64,000 bases of DNA from an uncultured Prevotellaceae bacterium (GTDB taxonomy: Bacteria; Bacteroidota; Bacteroidia; Bacteroidales; Bacteroidaceae). Location: the NCBI GenBank assembly GCA_902780025.1, contig CACZDV010000005.1, forward strand, positions 43,775-107,774, given 5' to 3'. The notes under the pieces were generated by a model. That model was not told the DNA's origin. It did no database searches and saw nothing but the letters and a program-made list of their open reading frames with translations. How positions within the stretch are numbered: the stretch's first letter is position 1; each line of letters begins with the position of its first letter. Of this stretch, positions 27,901-42,900 are shown in pieces. The position numbers and the translations under genes are program-made.

Positions 27901-30900
27901 TTCGGCGGCGGCAACTTGGCTAATTACGCCCCTACAGAGGGCGATAGCACGACGGTGACCATCCACGGCTGCGGCACAAGCAGTATCCGTGAGGTGTATG
28001 GCGGCGGTAATGCAGCCGACGTGCCCGGCTGTGCCGTGAATGTCTATGGAGCCTACGAGATTGGCTATGTCTATGCTGGCGGTAAGGGACAGAAGAAGGG
28101 TATCAACGAAGCTACGAGCGATGCGGTAGCCAATGTAAACGGAAATGCCACGACAACCATCAACGGCGGTACCATCTACCGCACGTTTGCAGGTGCCAAT
28201 ACCAATGGTGATATCACGGGTATATCGACGCTGGTTATTGCTGAAGACACCAGCACAGAGACGAGCTGTGAACCCAAGCTGGGCGACGTGTTCAGCTACG
28301 GCAACTTGGCTGAGATGAACGGCACATCTGACGTGCAGATTGGCTGTCTGACTAACAAAGTGGGAGCGCTGTATGGCGGTGCCATGAATGCCAACGTGAA
28401 CAATAGCATTACCCTCAATGTCAATGGCGGTAAGTTTGCCAAGGTCTTCGGCGGCAACAAGTCAGGTGGCGTTATCGGCGGTTTCATCAAGGTGAACGTT
28501 GAACAGACCGATTGTGACGTGGAGATTGATGAACTTTATGGTTGCGGCAACGCAGCTCCCTATACTACGGCCTATACTAATAACAATACGCCTGCGAACT
28601 ATGCCGACCCAGAGGTGAACATCATCTCCTGTGATAGTATAGGAGCTGTCTATGGCGGCGGCTATGGTGCAGCCGCTACGGTTACAGGCAATCCGAAGGT
28701 CAACATCAACATGCTGAAGGCTACCGGACAGACTGCACTGGGTAAAGTCAGGAACGTCTATGGCGGTGGTAATGCCGCTGCCGTGACCGGTAATCCTATT
28801 GTCAATATCGGTACGCTGACGGAGTTGTCTGGTTCAAGGGCTGTACTCGGTGCCAACATCACCGGCAAGGTCTTTGGCGGCGGCTGCTCAGCCAACGTTA
28901 CAGGAAACACCACCGTCAATATCGGAACGGTCAGCTATACTGTCAGCGGCGATGTCGTCGGCGTCACCATCGGCAATGATATCTATGGTGCCGGCGAGGG
29001 TCATAGCACCAACGTCACAGGTACAGCTACCGTCAACTTGGGTGCTTCAGGAGTAGGCAATACAACTTTGTCGCATGACATCTATGGCGGCTCGGCATTT
29101 GGTTCTGCAGCCAATACAGATGTTCATCTCTATAGTGGTTCCGTTGCAAATGTGTTTGGCGGCGGTAAAGGTCAGATAGCTTCTGGTGATACTGTGGCGT
29201 ATGTAGCAGCCATCGGCAAGAAGGCCACTGTAACGCTTCACGCAGCCACCATCACCGGCAAAGTATACGGCGGTTGTAACATCAACGGCACGACGGCCGA
29301 GGCCGAACTGAACCTGCTGGGCGGTAGCGTTGGCACGAGCGGTGTGGGTGAGAGAGTGTTCGGTGGTGGTAAAGGTCACGCTACGACGACCAAGAAAGCC
29401 ACAGTCAACCTGGGCTCCGACACCTCTACGGGTACCTCTTCTATCTACAGTAATGTCTATGGCGGTTCGGCATTGGGTGCTGTAGACACGACTGTTGTGA
29501 ACATGAACCATGTTACCACGCTCACTGGCCATGTGTTCGGCGGCGGTATGGGTGAAGGCAGCGACGCAACTACAGCGGCCACCGTCACCCACTCAGCCAC
29601 AGTGAATCAGAACGGCATCACGCTGGCTGAAGACAAGGATATCTATGGCGGCTGTAATGTGAACGGAACGGCGGCAGCTACGTACGTCTATCTATTGGGC
29701 GGCACGGTACACGATGTGTTCGGCGGCGGACTCGGACAGCATACCGGTGTGACGGACAATGTTTTAGTAGAAATCGGTCATTACGATAGTAGTACAGATG
29801 CCCTTTCAGGCACTGCCACGGTGACGCACGATGTCTATGGCGGTTCGGCCAAGGGTGAAGTGAACAGTAGTACCAACGACACCACGACTGTCAACCTGTG
29901 GAAAGGAACCATCAACCATGACGTCTATGGCGGCGGCTTGGGCGACAATGAGCATTCGGCAGCTGTCAACGGCAACGTCCGTGTGAACCTGAACGGTTAC
30001 GACAATGAAAGTACACCTACTGCAAAGGGCGAATGTGTGGTGAAGGGCAGCATCTTTGGCGGCAACAATGCCAACGGTTCACCGGCTGGCACGGCAGAGG
30101 TGCATATCTATAAGACCGTAGGGTATGAAGGTCATACCAGAACAGCTACGCCCACGACTAAAGATGCAGCAACTTATGAGCTGACTGCCGTCTATGGCGG
30201 TGGTAACTTGGCTGCATTTACCGGCTCCACGACGAATGTGATCATTGAGACCTGCAACCCGAGTATTGAGACGGTGTATGGCGGCGGTAATGCGGCCAAT
30301 GCATCGAACACGAGCGTATTGGTGAAGGGTGCCTACGAAATCGGCACCGTCTTCGGCGGTGGTAACGGCGAGGTTACTCCGGCTAATGTACCCGGTACAG
30401 CCACCACTGTGCTCAATGGTGGTCTCATTCACGACTTCTATGGCGGTAGCAACAATTCTGGTACTATCGGTACATATAATGTAAGTAACAGCACCTCTAC
30501 TGGCGGCACAAACATCACCATTGATGACCTTCAGATTGGTACCGACTGTTCGCTGAAGTTCGACAACATCTACGGTGCTGGTAAAAAAGCCAACGTTGAT
30601 GGTAACATCAGCATGACGATGGGCTGCTTGTCCGATGAGTTTACCGTGCAGAACCTGTATGGCGGCGCTCAGGAGGCCGACGTCAAGGGCGCCGTCACGC
30701 TGACCGTCACCAGCGGACGCTTCGACAGAGTGTTCGGCGGTAATAACGTAAGCGGTACGATCGGTGGCAACATCGAGGTCAACCTTGAGGAAACCGGTTG
30801 TAAGCCATTGATTATCGGACAGGTGTTTGGTGGCGGTAATCGGGCTAACTTCGGCCATAGCACTACCGTCAATGCCAAGTCGTTCACCAGCATCGGCGAG

Positions 30901-33900
30901 ATCTATGGCGGTGGTAATCTGGCCAATGTTGCCGGCAGTACATCCGTCAACATCCTCACCAAGCAGAGCGTCATGAACGACTCGACAGCCTCCGTCTTTG
31001 CTAGTGAAACGATAACTATTGATGACAAAAGCGTAGTGCTTCCTGCCCATGCCAAAGGTGATGTTGGTGCTATCGGTTATGTCTATGGCGGCGGCTTCGG
31101 TGCCAGCACCAATGTAGGACAGAATGTTGACGTGACCATTGGCAGCACAAGCGACAACACAATTAATCCAGTCATTATAGGCGACGTCTATGGCGGTTCG
31201 GCACTCGGTACGGTGAACGGTGAATCGGCAGATGCCTCGAAGCACACTAACGTCACTCTGAACAAGGGTACGGTGACGGGTTCTGTCTATGGCGGTGGCC
31301 TGGGCGACAAGGCCTCTCTTGGAGAAGGTCACGACGATTATGCTGCTGCTGTGAACGGTGCGGTAACCGTCACCGTTAACGGCGGTAAAGCCACGAACGT
31401 GTTTGGTTGTAACAATGTGAACGGCTCGCCCCAGAGCACGGTATCCGTAATCATCAATGGCACAGAGGCCCTGTCAGTCGTAGAGCCCGACATCAAGAAT
31501 GTATATGGTGGCGGTAACCAGGCTGAATACACCCATGCCGTTCCTGCCGACACACTTAAGGTGGAGATTAAAGGCGGCACCATCGGCAATGTCTATGGCG
31601 GTGGACTGAGCGCCAATGTAGCGGGCAGCATCACGGTGAACATTAAGGGTGGAAAAGTGTTCAACGACGTCTATGGCGGCGGTGCACTGGGACATACCAA
31701 TACGGCGAACTGGAATCCCGGTAGCGGGCATACATTGGGAGAATGGGCCTATAATGAAGTGACGGAAATCCCGACAACCACTCGTTATGAAAGTAAAGGC
31801 TTCTTAGCTTCTGGTACAGATGTTTCGAATTATTATGTCTTAAACAACAATGAATATGTAAAAGCCTCTGGAACGGCGACTGGGACGACAGAATATTTTG
31901 AGAAACATACCGGCCAAATAGTTGCCGGCTATTATACAAAAAACGCACAAAACAATTATGTCCCCGTAACTTCCGATTGGGCTGATAACGAGAAGCATTA
32001 TTACAAGAGACAGATTGTCGGCGATTGGTCAGGTACAACCTACAAGACCGCCGTCAACCTGACAGGCGGTGTCATCGGCAATGCCTATGGCGGTGGTCTG
32101 GGCGACCTGGCCGAATTAGGTTCTGGACACACGGATGTGGCAGCCATCGTCTATGGTGACGTGACGGTGACACTGGGTAACGGCATTAATGCCACGGGAC
32201 TTTCACAAGAAGTAGAATATCCGGACAGTAGCAGTACGGCCGTTCCCATCAGCGGTCGTGTCTTCGGCTGTAACAACATCAATGGTACGCCCTTGGGCAA
32301 CGTGACGGTGACAGTGAACAACACCCAGCAACTCGACGGTAACGGAAATCCCATCCCTGGCCATCCAGACAACAAATACGATGTCCATAGCGTCTATGGC
32401 GGTGGCAATCTGTCACGCTACGAACCCGCTGACAGCAAGGAAACGAAGGTAATGATTGACGGTTGCGACAAGACCAGTATCGAAAAGGTCTTCGGCGGCG
32501 GTAACTCTGCTGCTGTGCCCAAGACCACTGTCGTCATTCTTGGCTCCCATCATATCGGATATGTCTTCGGTGGCGGAAACGGTGCTGATAAAATCAAGAA
32601 GGGAACAACTTGGTATGCGAACGACGGTGCACCGGTATACGGTGATGCAACGGTTATTGCCGTAGGTGGTAAGATCGGTATGACATTTGCCGGTAGCGAC
32701 ACCAAGGGTACCGTATGGGGTAATGCCACAACGAAACTGCAAGGTACAGATGATGTCGGCAGTTACACCAGTACCTGTCCCTTGAAGATTACCCACTCCT
32801 ACGGTGCCGGCCGCGGTGCCGATATCAATTCTGACGTGAACTTCATTGTGAATGGTTGTACGAACTCTCAAATTGAAACCATTTTCGGTGGTTCCTACGA
32901 TGCCAATATCCGCGGCAACATCAACCTGACTATCACCGGCGGCGTCTACACAAACGTCTTTGGCGGTAATGACCATGGCGGTAACATCGGCGGTAACATC
33001 ACCGTTAATGTGGAGGAGAGTGAGACTTGTAATCCCACCATCATCCAGTATCTCTACGGCGGCAGCCGAGAGGCAACCTATCCCGGATCCAAAGCGATAA
33101 ACAGTTCTGGCGCAAGTGTGACCCGTGGTAAAATCACAGTCAATGTCAAGTCAGCCACGCGTATCGACAACGTCTATGGTGGCGGTTGGCGAGCTGTGAT
33201 AAACGGCGACACAGAGGTCAATATCGACATGATAAAAGGCAGTAAGGCTGGTGAAGAAATCACGCTTCCAAAAGGTTATCGAGGAAATCTTATTCCGAAC
33301 AGCGACATGACCATTACATACACCGATACTACGGTGACGGTGGGTCAGACCATTGTAACAGGTCTATATATAAAGGAACACAACGACGATACCAATACAG
33401 ACGAATACATACAAATTACGGAGCAACAAGACACGGCGAAAGCGGGTATCCACTATTATTATGGAACCCCAAAGAGCACCATTCAGATTGACAACAAAAT
33501 AGGTACCATCGGCAATGTCTATGGCGGAAGCTATCAAAGCGAAATTCACGGCAATGCTACCGTAAACATAGGAACAAAAGCCCAGATTGACATCTTGAAG
33601 CGAAAGGATGGGGTTGCAGGTGGTATATTCGTCACTGAGAGTGGAGACTCTGTATATAACTCAAAAGGCGATATCATTAAAGATGGTGATGTTCCACGTA
33701 CTGTTGCATACGTAAAGAAAGATGTCGAGGGCGTCCAAATCACGGGTAATGTCTATGGCGGTGGTGATCTGGCCACTATGGATAAATATGAGAGTGGTAA
33801 AGACGCGCAAAACAAACCCACTTATGCCGGTGGTAACACCTTTGTAAACATCTGTGCCGTTCGGAACGGAGACAAGTTTGACGCTGTGTCATACGGAACA

Positions 33901-36900
33901 GACTCCATCGAGGGTAATGTGTATGGCGGCGGTCGCGGTCTTGCCGACAACTTCTTCTGCAGGAAAGGCATGGTGGGTCATGAAGGAGATAATGTGGGAT
34001 TGGCTCCGGACACCATAGTCGGAACGACGGTTCGCATCGGCAACGGCATAGTGAGAGGCTCCGTCTATGGTGGCGGTGAAATTGCCCGCGTGGAATGGGG
34101 CTCGCATGTGACGGTAGGACTCACTTCAGGCGTAACAAGTGCGCCTGTCATCGAGGGCGACGTATTTGGTGGCGGTAAGGGCGTGAGCACCCATGGATAT
34201 TCTGCCCTGTTGCGTGGCGATACGCATGTTACCGTCCAGGCCAATGCCAAGGTGAGGAAGAGCGTCTATGGCGGTGGCGAGATTGCATCAGTTGGAAGAT
34301 ATAACGTTGCAACAGAAGCGAATGCAGCAGTGCATGGCGTGGAGCCAGGTATGCCCTATTCACTGTTTGACGCTATGACCGGTCAGTGTTTCGTCACCGT
34401 CCAAGGCCAAGCCGTAATCGGTCCCGTCGCAGCGATGACGATGCCCACCTTCCTGGGCAACGTGTTCGGCGGCGGCAAGGGTGTGCTGCCCTACGAGGGG
34501 TATAAAGCGAATGAGAATCCCTGGCGTATGCCACCAGATAACTCAAAGCAGTATTATGATAGGAATAAACAAAAAGAGAAAAATGCCTATCTGAAGTATG
34601 TCGAGACGCTGGCCTTGGCCACTCGTACCTACGTCACCATTGACAGTAGCGCCTTCATCAAAGGCTCCGTCTATGGCGGTAGCGAGAATGGTATCGTGCA
34701 GCAGAACACGCTGGTGAAAATTAAGGGCGGACAGATAGGTGCAGGTGAAGGTGAGACGACAGCATACACATCAGGCTGGATTGACCCGCTCACGACCACT
34801 GTCACTACAAGCAATGCCCTCAAGGAGTGTGCCCACTGGCCATACGAAGCACCTTACTACACATACGACATGTATGCCGACAAATATAATTCGAAGGGCG
34901 GTGCCACTACCGGCAAAGACGGCCACACGTACTACGGCAACGTGTTCGGCGGCGGTTGTGGTAAAGACCCGTATCGTCCGGGCGAATGGCACACCAGGGC
35001 CGGTACTGTGGGTGGTAATACGAAGATAGAAATAACCGGCGGACACATTCTGACGAACGTCTATGGCGGTAACGAGCTGACAAACGTGGGTACCGACGGT
35101 ATTGACACGACCGGTGTATGTATCATCACCATGTCAGGCGGTACGCTCGGCGTACCCCGCACCTTGGATCAGATTAAGAACCACCCCGTTACCTGCTACC
35201 TCTTCGGTGGCGGTAAAGGCGACCAGCGTGTGCTCTTCAACAAAGAGACCAACGTGCGCGATGTGGTGGTAAACATCACTGGCGGCACGATTTACGGTTC
35301 GGTATTCGGTGGCGGTGAGGACGGTCACGTGATGCGCGACGTCACGATGACCATCGGCAACAATGACGGTACAGGGCCGAAGATTGGTACCTGGGGCACC
35401 AGCTACGTAGACGGTAATATCTTCGGCGGCGGTCGCGGATTCTCGGGTGAAGCTTACACGGCAGGTAATGTGGCAGGTAGTATCGACCTTAAGATCAAGG
35501 GCGGCACCATGCTCGGCTCTATCTACGGCGGCGGACGACTGGCTTCCGTGGGCTACGGCCTCTATAATGTAGGTGTAGACGGTTACGGAGAAATGCGCGA
35601 TGACAATAAGTTGGACAACGGTGCTGACACAGTCTTCTATACAAAGGCCATAACCAATTGGCATAATCTTGGCCGAGGCCGTGGTCATGTCAACATCAGC
35701 ATCAGCGGCGGTACGATTGGTAACAACTATGAGTTTAAGTATATCGTCCCGGGAACGACTATCGATGAGACTTACAGGTCAACGAATCATGTGCCCTACA
35801 CCCTATTTGACACGGACAACCGGCTGCTACGCACTAAGGGCGGCAACGTCTTTGCTGGCGGTATGGGACGACGCACGAAGCTGAATGGCCAGCCCATCTC
35901 TCTTACGGACGATGGTATCGACTGGCATAAGCTGGGTAACGTGAAGAGCACGAAACTGACCATCAGCGGAACGCCTTGGATCAAGGGCAGTGTCTATGGT
36001 GGTGGTGAGTTCGGTGCCGTAACGGGAGGCCATGTCCTGGGTGAAGACTCTGTCGGTACGGAGATTGTCATCACCGGCGGTACCATCGGCACAGTGATGC
36101 AAGAGGGTGTAGCGGCGAATACGATCACCAGTGCGACGACGGGTGATGGCGACAACCGCTACTCCTTCGGTAGTGTCTATGGCGGCGGTTACGGTACTGA
36201 GGACGATGTCATTGACAATCCCGCAACCACTGCCGACGAGGCCAACCCATTAGTGACCAACGTGGAGACGTTCGGTGCCTACGTGAATAAGAACACCTAT
36301 ATTAATATGACAGCTGGTGCGGTACGTGCCAGCGTCTATGGCGGTGGTGAGATGGCCTGCGTGAAGGGCAATACCAGCGTGAACGTCAGCGGTGGCACCA
36401 TCGGTGTCGGCGAAGTCAGGGCGGCTACCACAGATGGCGGTCCCAAGGATTATGTGCTCTTCGGCGGCTACCGCATGGGTAACGTCTATGGCGGTGGTAA
36501 GGGCAGTACCAATGCTGTCTATTCGGGTCTCGTCATGGGTAACACCAATGTCACCATCAGTCCAGGTGCTGTCAGCGGCGAACCATATATCTACCATAAT
36601 GTCTATGGTGGCGGTGCCTACGGCTCGGTCGGCACGTTCACCCCGACGACGGGCGTACCCAGCACATGGATTTCCGGCGGTAAGGCCACGGTGACGGTCA
36701 CTGGCGGCACCATCGGTATCAATGGTTGGGACAACGGTATGGTCTACGGTTCTGGACGTGGTGACGTGTCAGCGGCTGCCGGTAAGGATCCCTACGACAA
36801 ACTGGCATGGGTTCACGACACGGAGGTTACCATCGGCACATCCAGCGCAGGCCCCGCCATCAAGGGTTCCGTCTATGGAGGCGGTGAGAGCGGCCACAAT

Positions 36901-39900
36901 TACGAAAATGCCATTGTCAATGTCCTTGGCGGTAACATCGGCGTTCCCAAAAGCGGCGACACCTGGAGTAGCCTGAATATAACCACCCGCGGCAATGTGT
37001 TTGGCGCCGGCTGCGGTACTGATACGTATCCCGAAGGCGCTAAGAAGCGTCACAACGCTATGGCTGGTATCGTTCGCGGTAACACCACAGTCCACGTCAG
37101 CGGCGGCAATGTGTACAACAGCGTCTATGGCGGCGGTTCCATGGGTTCAGTGGGTACCATTACGAACTTCTTCGACCTCGACTCTCTGGAGAATGGCAAT
37201 TACCTATATAAACACTGCAAGGAATCTGATGATGGTAAGGGTACACTTTACGACTTCGGTCTGAGCTGGCCTTATGAATTCACGTATGTTGATAGTACCG
37301 GCCTGGCCAAGGTTACCGTCGACGGCACTGCCGAAGTTACTGGCTGGGTGTTTGGCTCATCCAAGGGTACGGTTGACGACGGTATAAACGACATCACCCA
37401 ACAGCGCTATGCGGAGGCTAAGCTGGCCAACGTGAGAGAGACGCAGGTCACCATCGGTACCTCTGGCGGCTCGGCGACAACGCCTACCATCAACCAGTCC
37501 GTCTATGGCGGCGGTGAGGACGGCCATGTCTACGAAAATGCCTCTGTCACCATCCATCATGGCACCATCGCCCACAGCGTCTTCGGTGGCGGTAAGGGTG
37601 AAGGCAAATTCTCTACCACGCTTTGGAATCCTAATGATTCCATTGAAGGTAAGCCTAAAGCATCACCCGATTCCGTATACAGCTGGACTGCTGGCCGAGT
37701 CTACGGCAACGCCAAGGTCACCATGAATGGTGGCGAGGTGGGTTGGTTTATCTATGGCGGTGGTAACATGGGCTCCGTGGGTAAGGGCAACTATTCCGGC
37801 GGCTCCGACGACTACTCCACTGGCGGCTATGGCGAAATGCCGCCACAAGCCAATCAGAAACTTTGGTCGAACACCGACTTTACCGGTAGCGGCACCGCTA
37901 CGGTGAATCTCTTTGGCGGCAAGGTCGGTAATGGATCGGGAACTGATGATGACGGCATCCCGCATGGTTCCGTCTTTGGCGGTAGCCGTGGTAAGGCTGC
38001 AGCCTCTTGTAAACGGTCGCCACGCTACAAGTATGTGCCCGACTTCTTCTTAGGCTATGTCAACAACGCCATCATCAACATCGGTGGCACCATGACGAAC
38101 GATGTCATCACGGAGGCAACGGGTGATACCGTGAAAATCTACGGTTCCGTCTATGGCGGCGGTCAGGATGGCCATGTGCGCAACCGTACCGAGGTAAGAA
38201 TTTTCAAGGGAAAGATTAAGGGTCATACGTCTGATGCTTCGGGCCGAAGCGGTAATGTCTTCGGTGCTGGTTCAGGTATCGGTACCTACATAGATGGTGG
38301 TATTAAAAAGGTGAACAACTCTTCCGGCTCCGTGACCTGCACGACGCTGGTAGAGGTTTATGGTGATGATGACAAAGGCGAGAGCACCAATAAAACCGTT
38401 ATTAAGGGTAATGTCTATGGCGGCGGTGCCTTGGCCTCGGTCGGTCCTCCAAAGACACCTGCACAGGCAAGCGATGAACAGAAGGACACAACGAGCACCG
38501 TCAAATCCCATTCCCACACCCGGGTCAACTTCAAGGGTGGATACATTGGAGGTAGCATCTTTGGAGCCAGCCGTGGTCCCGGCGATTCTTACCTGTCAAC
38601 CGCCCCAAAACCAGTATTTGATACTACCGACGGCTACTACGATGCCACGAAGTATGCTACCGACATCTGGTCGTACGCGTATGTCACTGGTGGTATCGTC
38701 GCCGGTAGCGTCTACGGTGGCGGCGAGGGTGGTATTGTCAAGCATGACACCGAAGTTCACCTCACTGGCGGCACCATTATGAACGATGCCTACGGTGGCG
38801 GTAAGGGTACCGATAGCATTGCAGCCAACGTGGGCGGCAACACGCTGGTGGAACTGAACAACAATGCTGGTCCTACTGCGGTTGATGCCAGTAAGAAAGG
38901 CTGTGTCGTGGAACGCGTCTTCGGCTGTAACGACTTCAAAGGAACGCCGAAGGGACATGCAACGGTACATGTATATGCAACACAGCATAAGGATATGAGT
39001 AACATGGCAAAAGCCAACAAGTATGTTACTCCCTCCTATGACCCAGACAGGATTAACACTGACAAACAGACTGAAACCTATTCTGAATATCTGCAACGAG
39101 TAATCAATGCAGCATACATCGACGGAGATCCGACGAAAGAACTCTTGCCCGGTGTCACAACCAGTGTTATTACAGCGGCTACCACCGTGTTGAATAAAGA
39201 GGGAGCAACAGAAGAAGAATACATCAGTGCTGCCAAGAGCGTTAATAACGACATAGCCAAACTCTATGATGTTCAGGCGGTATATGGCGGTGGTAATCTG
39301 GCCATGTACGAGCCGACCGATCCTAAGCCGAATACAACACTTAATGAAACTGAGGACTACGCCGAAGTCATCATCGACGGTTGCGACTATACCAGCATCA
39401 GACAGGTATACGGTGGTGGTAACGCAGCTTCCACACCAGGCACATACGTCACCGTGAATGCGGCATACGTGATTGACGAGGTGTTTGGCGGCGGTAATGG
39501 TGCCGACAACTATCAGGTGAAAAATGTGTGGTATGAGAACCCGGGTGCCAACGTGGGTTACTATAGCACTTCAAAACATGAAGTGGATGGAACCGCATCT
39601 GATTCTGGAACTGAAGACAAACCCCGTTATAAAGCCGTTGAATATGATAATGCCGATACCAAGGAAGAGAGACAAAGGACGAACTCGCCTTATGTTTATG
39701 GTTCGGGCATAACAACCACCCAAATACATGGCGGTACCGTCCACCGTGTCTATGGCGGTAGCAACAAGAAAGGTAATATCCGCGAGGAGGCCAGATCGAT
39801 GGAAGAGGCCAGTGGCGATTGCGAGTTACACGTAGGCGAGACATACGGTGCCGGTAAGAGTGCGCCAATTGACGGAAAGGTTAATCAGGATGTCAAGTGT

Positions 39901-42900
39901 GCTTCTGGTATTGAAGAAATATATGGTGGTTCCAAGAACTCTGACGTGAACGCAGACATTCATCTGAAGATTACCAACGGCTCGTCGCTGAAACGCGTGT
40001 TCGGCGGTAACAACACCAGCGGAAAGGTCAATGGTTCCATCACCGTAGAAATTGAGGAAGGTGGTTGCGAACCTATCCACATTCAGGAACTGTATGCCGG
40101 TGGCTACCTGGCTCCATACTCTGTTTACGGATATGAAGAAAACGGAAGTCCAAAGACCAGCGGCGACAGGTTGTATAACGATCCTGTCATCAACGTCATC
40201 TCAGCTTCCCGCATTGACACTATCTACGGCGGTGGCTATAAGGCAACTGTGGTGGGTAATCCTCATATCAATGTGAACATGGAGGATGGTAAAGTGATAG
40301 TCGAGAAGAAGGAAAAGGTCACACAAGATGCGGATTCTTTAGCCTTTACTGATTCTACGGATCATAAAAAATACGTATACAAGGATGCATTTGGCACTAT
40401 CTACCATAAAGATAGTGTCAAAACGGGAAATGTTGTAACGCTCAACCTCGGCACCATCGGCAATATCTATGGTGGCGGTAACCTGGCCGACATCATTGGT
40501 GATACGTATGTGGATGTTGGTACGGGTGAATGGCTGAACGTGAGCCGTCAGCGTGAGATGATGGGCATCAGCACCGCTGATAACATCACCACATCAAAGA
40601 AGTTCACATACAATGAGACCTCAAAGAAATGGAGGTATGAAAAAACCGTGCCTACAGATGAAACCATAACGCCTATGGAAGGTACGATTCCGTCTTCTCC
40701 TACTAATGGAAGTACGGTTAAAGGCACCACTACTACCATCACTACTCCTACGTTATTCACGTATGATTCAGGATTAGGGAAGTGGACGTATGTTAAAACT
40801 GACAGCATAGACGGGACTCCTACCCCAACCCGCTACGAGGCCATGATTACAGGAGATGTGTTCGGCGGTGGCAAGGGTTCTGACGAGACATTCTGGTGTA
40901 GAGAAGCCATGGTGGGAGTTGAAGGTTCAGGCGATGCTGATCCTAATCATCCCGTTGGGGGAACACATGTCACCATTGGTAACGGCAAGGTGGAGGGCAA
41001 CGTCTATGGCGGCGGTATGATTGGCCGTGTGGAAATGAATACGGCTGTAACGATAGGACTTGAAGAAGGAATAAGTACGCCCGTCGTCGAGGGCTACGTC
41101 TTTGGTGCCGGTCAGGGTGTTACTACGCATGGCTACTCGGCTCTGGTGCGTGGTAACAGTACTGTTACCATTCAAGGCGATGCCAAGGTGAAAGGCAGCG
41201 TCTATGGCGGCGGCGAGAAGGCATCTGTAGGCAGATACGGCCTTGATAACGAAGATATGCCATCCATCTTGAAAGGCGGAGGTATTTGCACTGTCATCAT
41301 CAAAGGCAATGCTGAAATCGGTCCTGACAGCATGGTGATGAATAACACTAAGACGGGTAAACCCGATGATTGGGGCCATGTGTTCGGTGCCGGCAAGGGT
41401 ATCCTGCCTGAGGTCTATTCATACCAAGGTGAGGACGTGCCTAAACGAAGATTGCCTGCAGGTTGGGATCCTCTTGAAAGTAAAACCGCTTACTTCAAGT
41501 ATCTGCAGACACTGGCCTTGGCTACCGAGACCCACGTCACCATCGAGGGAAATGCCTTCGTGAAGGGGTCTGTCTATGGTGGCAGCGAGAATGGCTTTGT
41601 ACAAAGTGATACATACGTAACGATTGCCGGTGGCCAGATAGGTTGTGGCGAGGGGCTGAAACGTCGCTATACAAGTGAAGAATGGACAGTAGGTCACTTG
41701 ATTCAACAAGATGAATCTGAATCAGCTATTGCTGCACTTCATCCGAATTCGCTTCCTGAGTGTTCACACTGGGAATATGACAAAACGAGCGGTGCGCCAT
41801 ACGACCCATTCGCAACATATCTAAACTCAACAGACGGTAAGTACTATTATGATTCGGAACACACTAAATCTGCTGAGGGTGGCGCCAATATAGGCAAGGA
41901 CGGCCACACCTTCTATGGCAACGTGTACGGCGGTGGTTCGGGCTACTATCCTTATGCTGCTGGCGAATGGTTCCCATACGGCGGACAAGTAAAGGGCGAC
42001 ACTCATCTGACCATCACCGGCGGTCATATCCTAACCTCGGGCTATGGTGGCAATGAGATGACAAATGTTCTGGGTGACTGTTATGTCACGATGACAGGTG
42101 GTACGCTCGGCGTGCCACGCACTCTGGCTCAAATAGCTGCTCACCCCGTGACCTGCTACCTCTTTGGTTCGGGCAAGGGTGACCAGCGTATATTCTTCAA
42201 CACCTCAACAAATGTAAAGAATGCCTACATCAATATCTCCGACACAGCCCGAATCTACGGTTCCGTCTTTGGCGGCGGTGAGGACGCCCACGTATTGGAG
42301 AATGTAACACTGAACATCGGAAACACCACCAAGTCGATAGGAAACATTACCTATCCTTATATCGGAACCTGGGGCACCAGCTACGTCGACGGTAACGTCT
42401 TCGGTGCAGGCCGTGGCTTCAGCGGCGATGCTCTGACGGCCGGTAGTGTCGGTGGCAATGTGGAGGTGAACATCAGTGGCGGCACCATGCTCGGCTCCGT
42501 CTACGGCGGCGGCCGACTGGCCTCGGTGGGTATCGGCTTCAATGCTGCCAACAGTACTCAGTATGGCATGTTCCAGGAGGATGATCCGCAGACGACAAAT
42601 GTCGACGAGGGAAAGGCTCACGGTTATGTTACCGTCAACATCAGCGGCGGCACCATCGGTAACGCCAATGCCAGCGGCGACGGTGCCCAGTACAGCGGTA
42701 ACGTCTTTGGCGGCAGCATGGGACGACTCACCCTCCTTGACGGCAGCACCATCAACCCGCTGTGGCCGCAGTTGGGACAGGTGAAGAACGCCATCGTCAA
42801 CGTCAGCGGCACAGCCAACATCTTACGTAGTGTGTTTGGCGGCGGTGAGTTCGGTATCGTGCGCGACAGTGCTTATGTTACCGTCGGTGGCATCTTAGGA

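Noticed and set aside
30079-31332. 417-codon open frame on the - strand inside the 6693-residue gene
   Set aside because: Mirror of the repeat codons; the same kind of sequence appears opposite every A module, and no start signal or motif is present.
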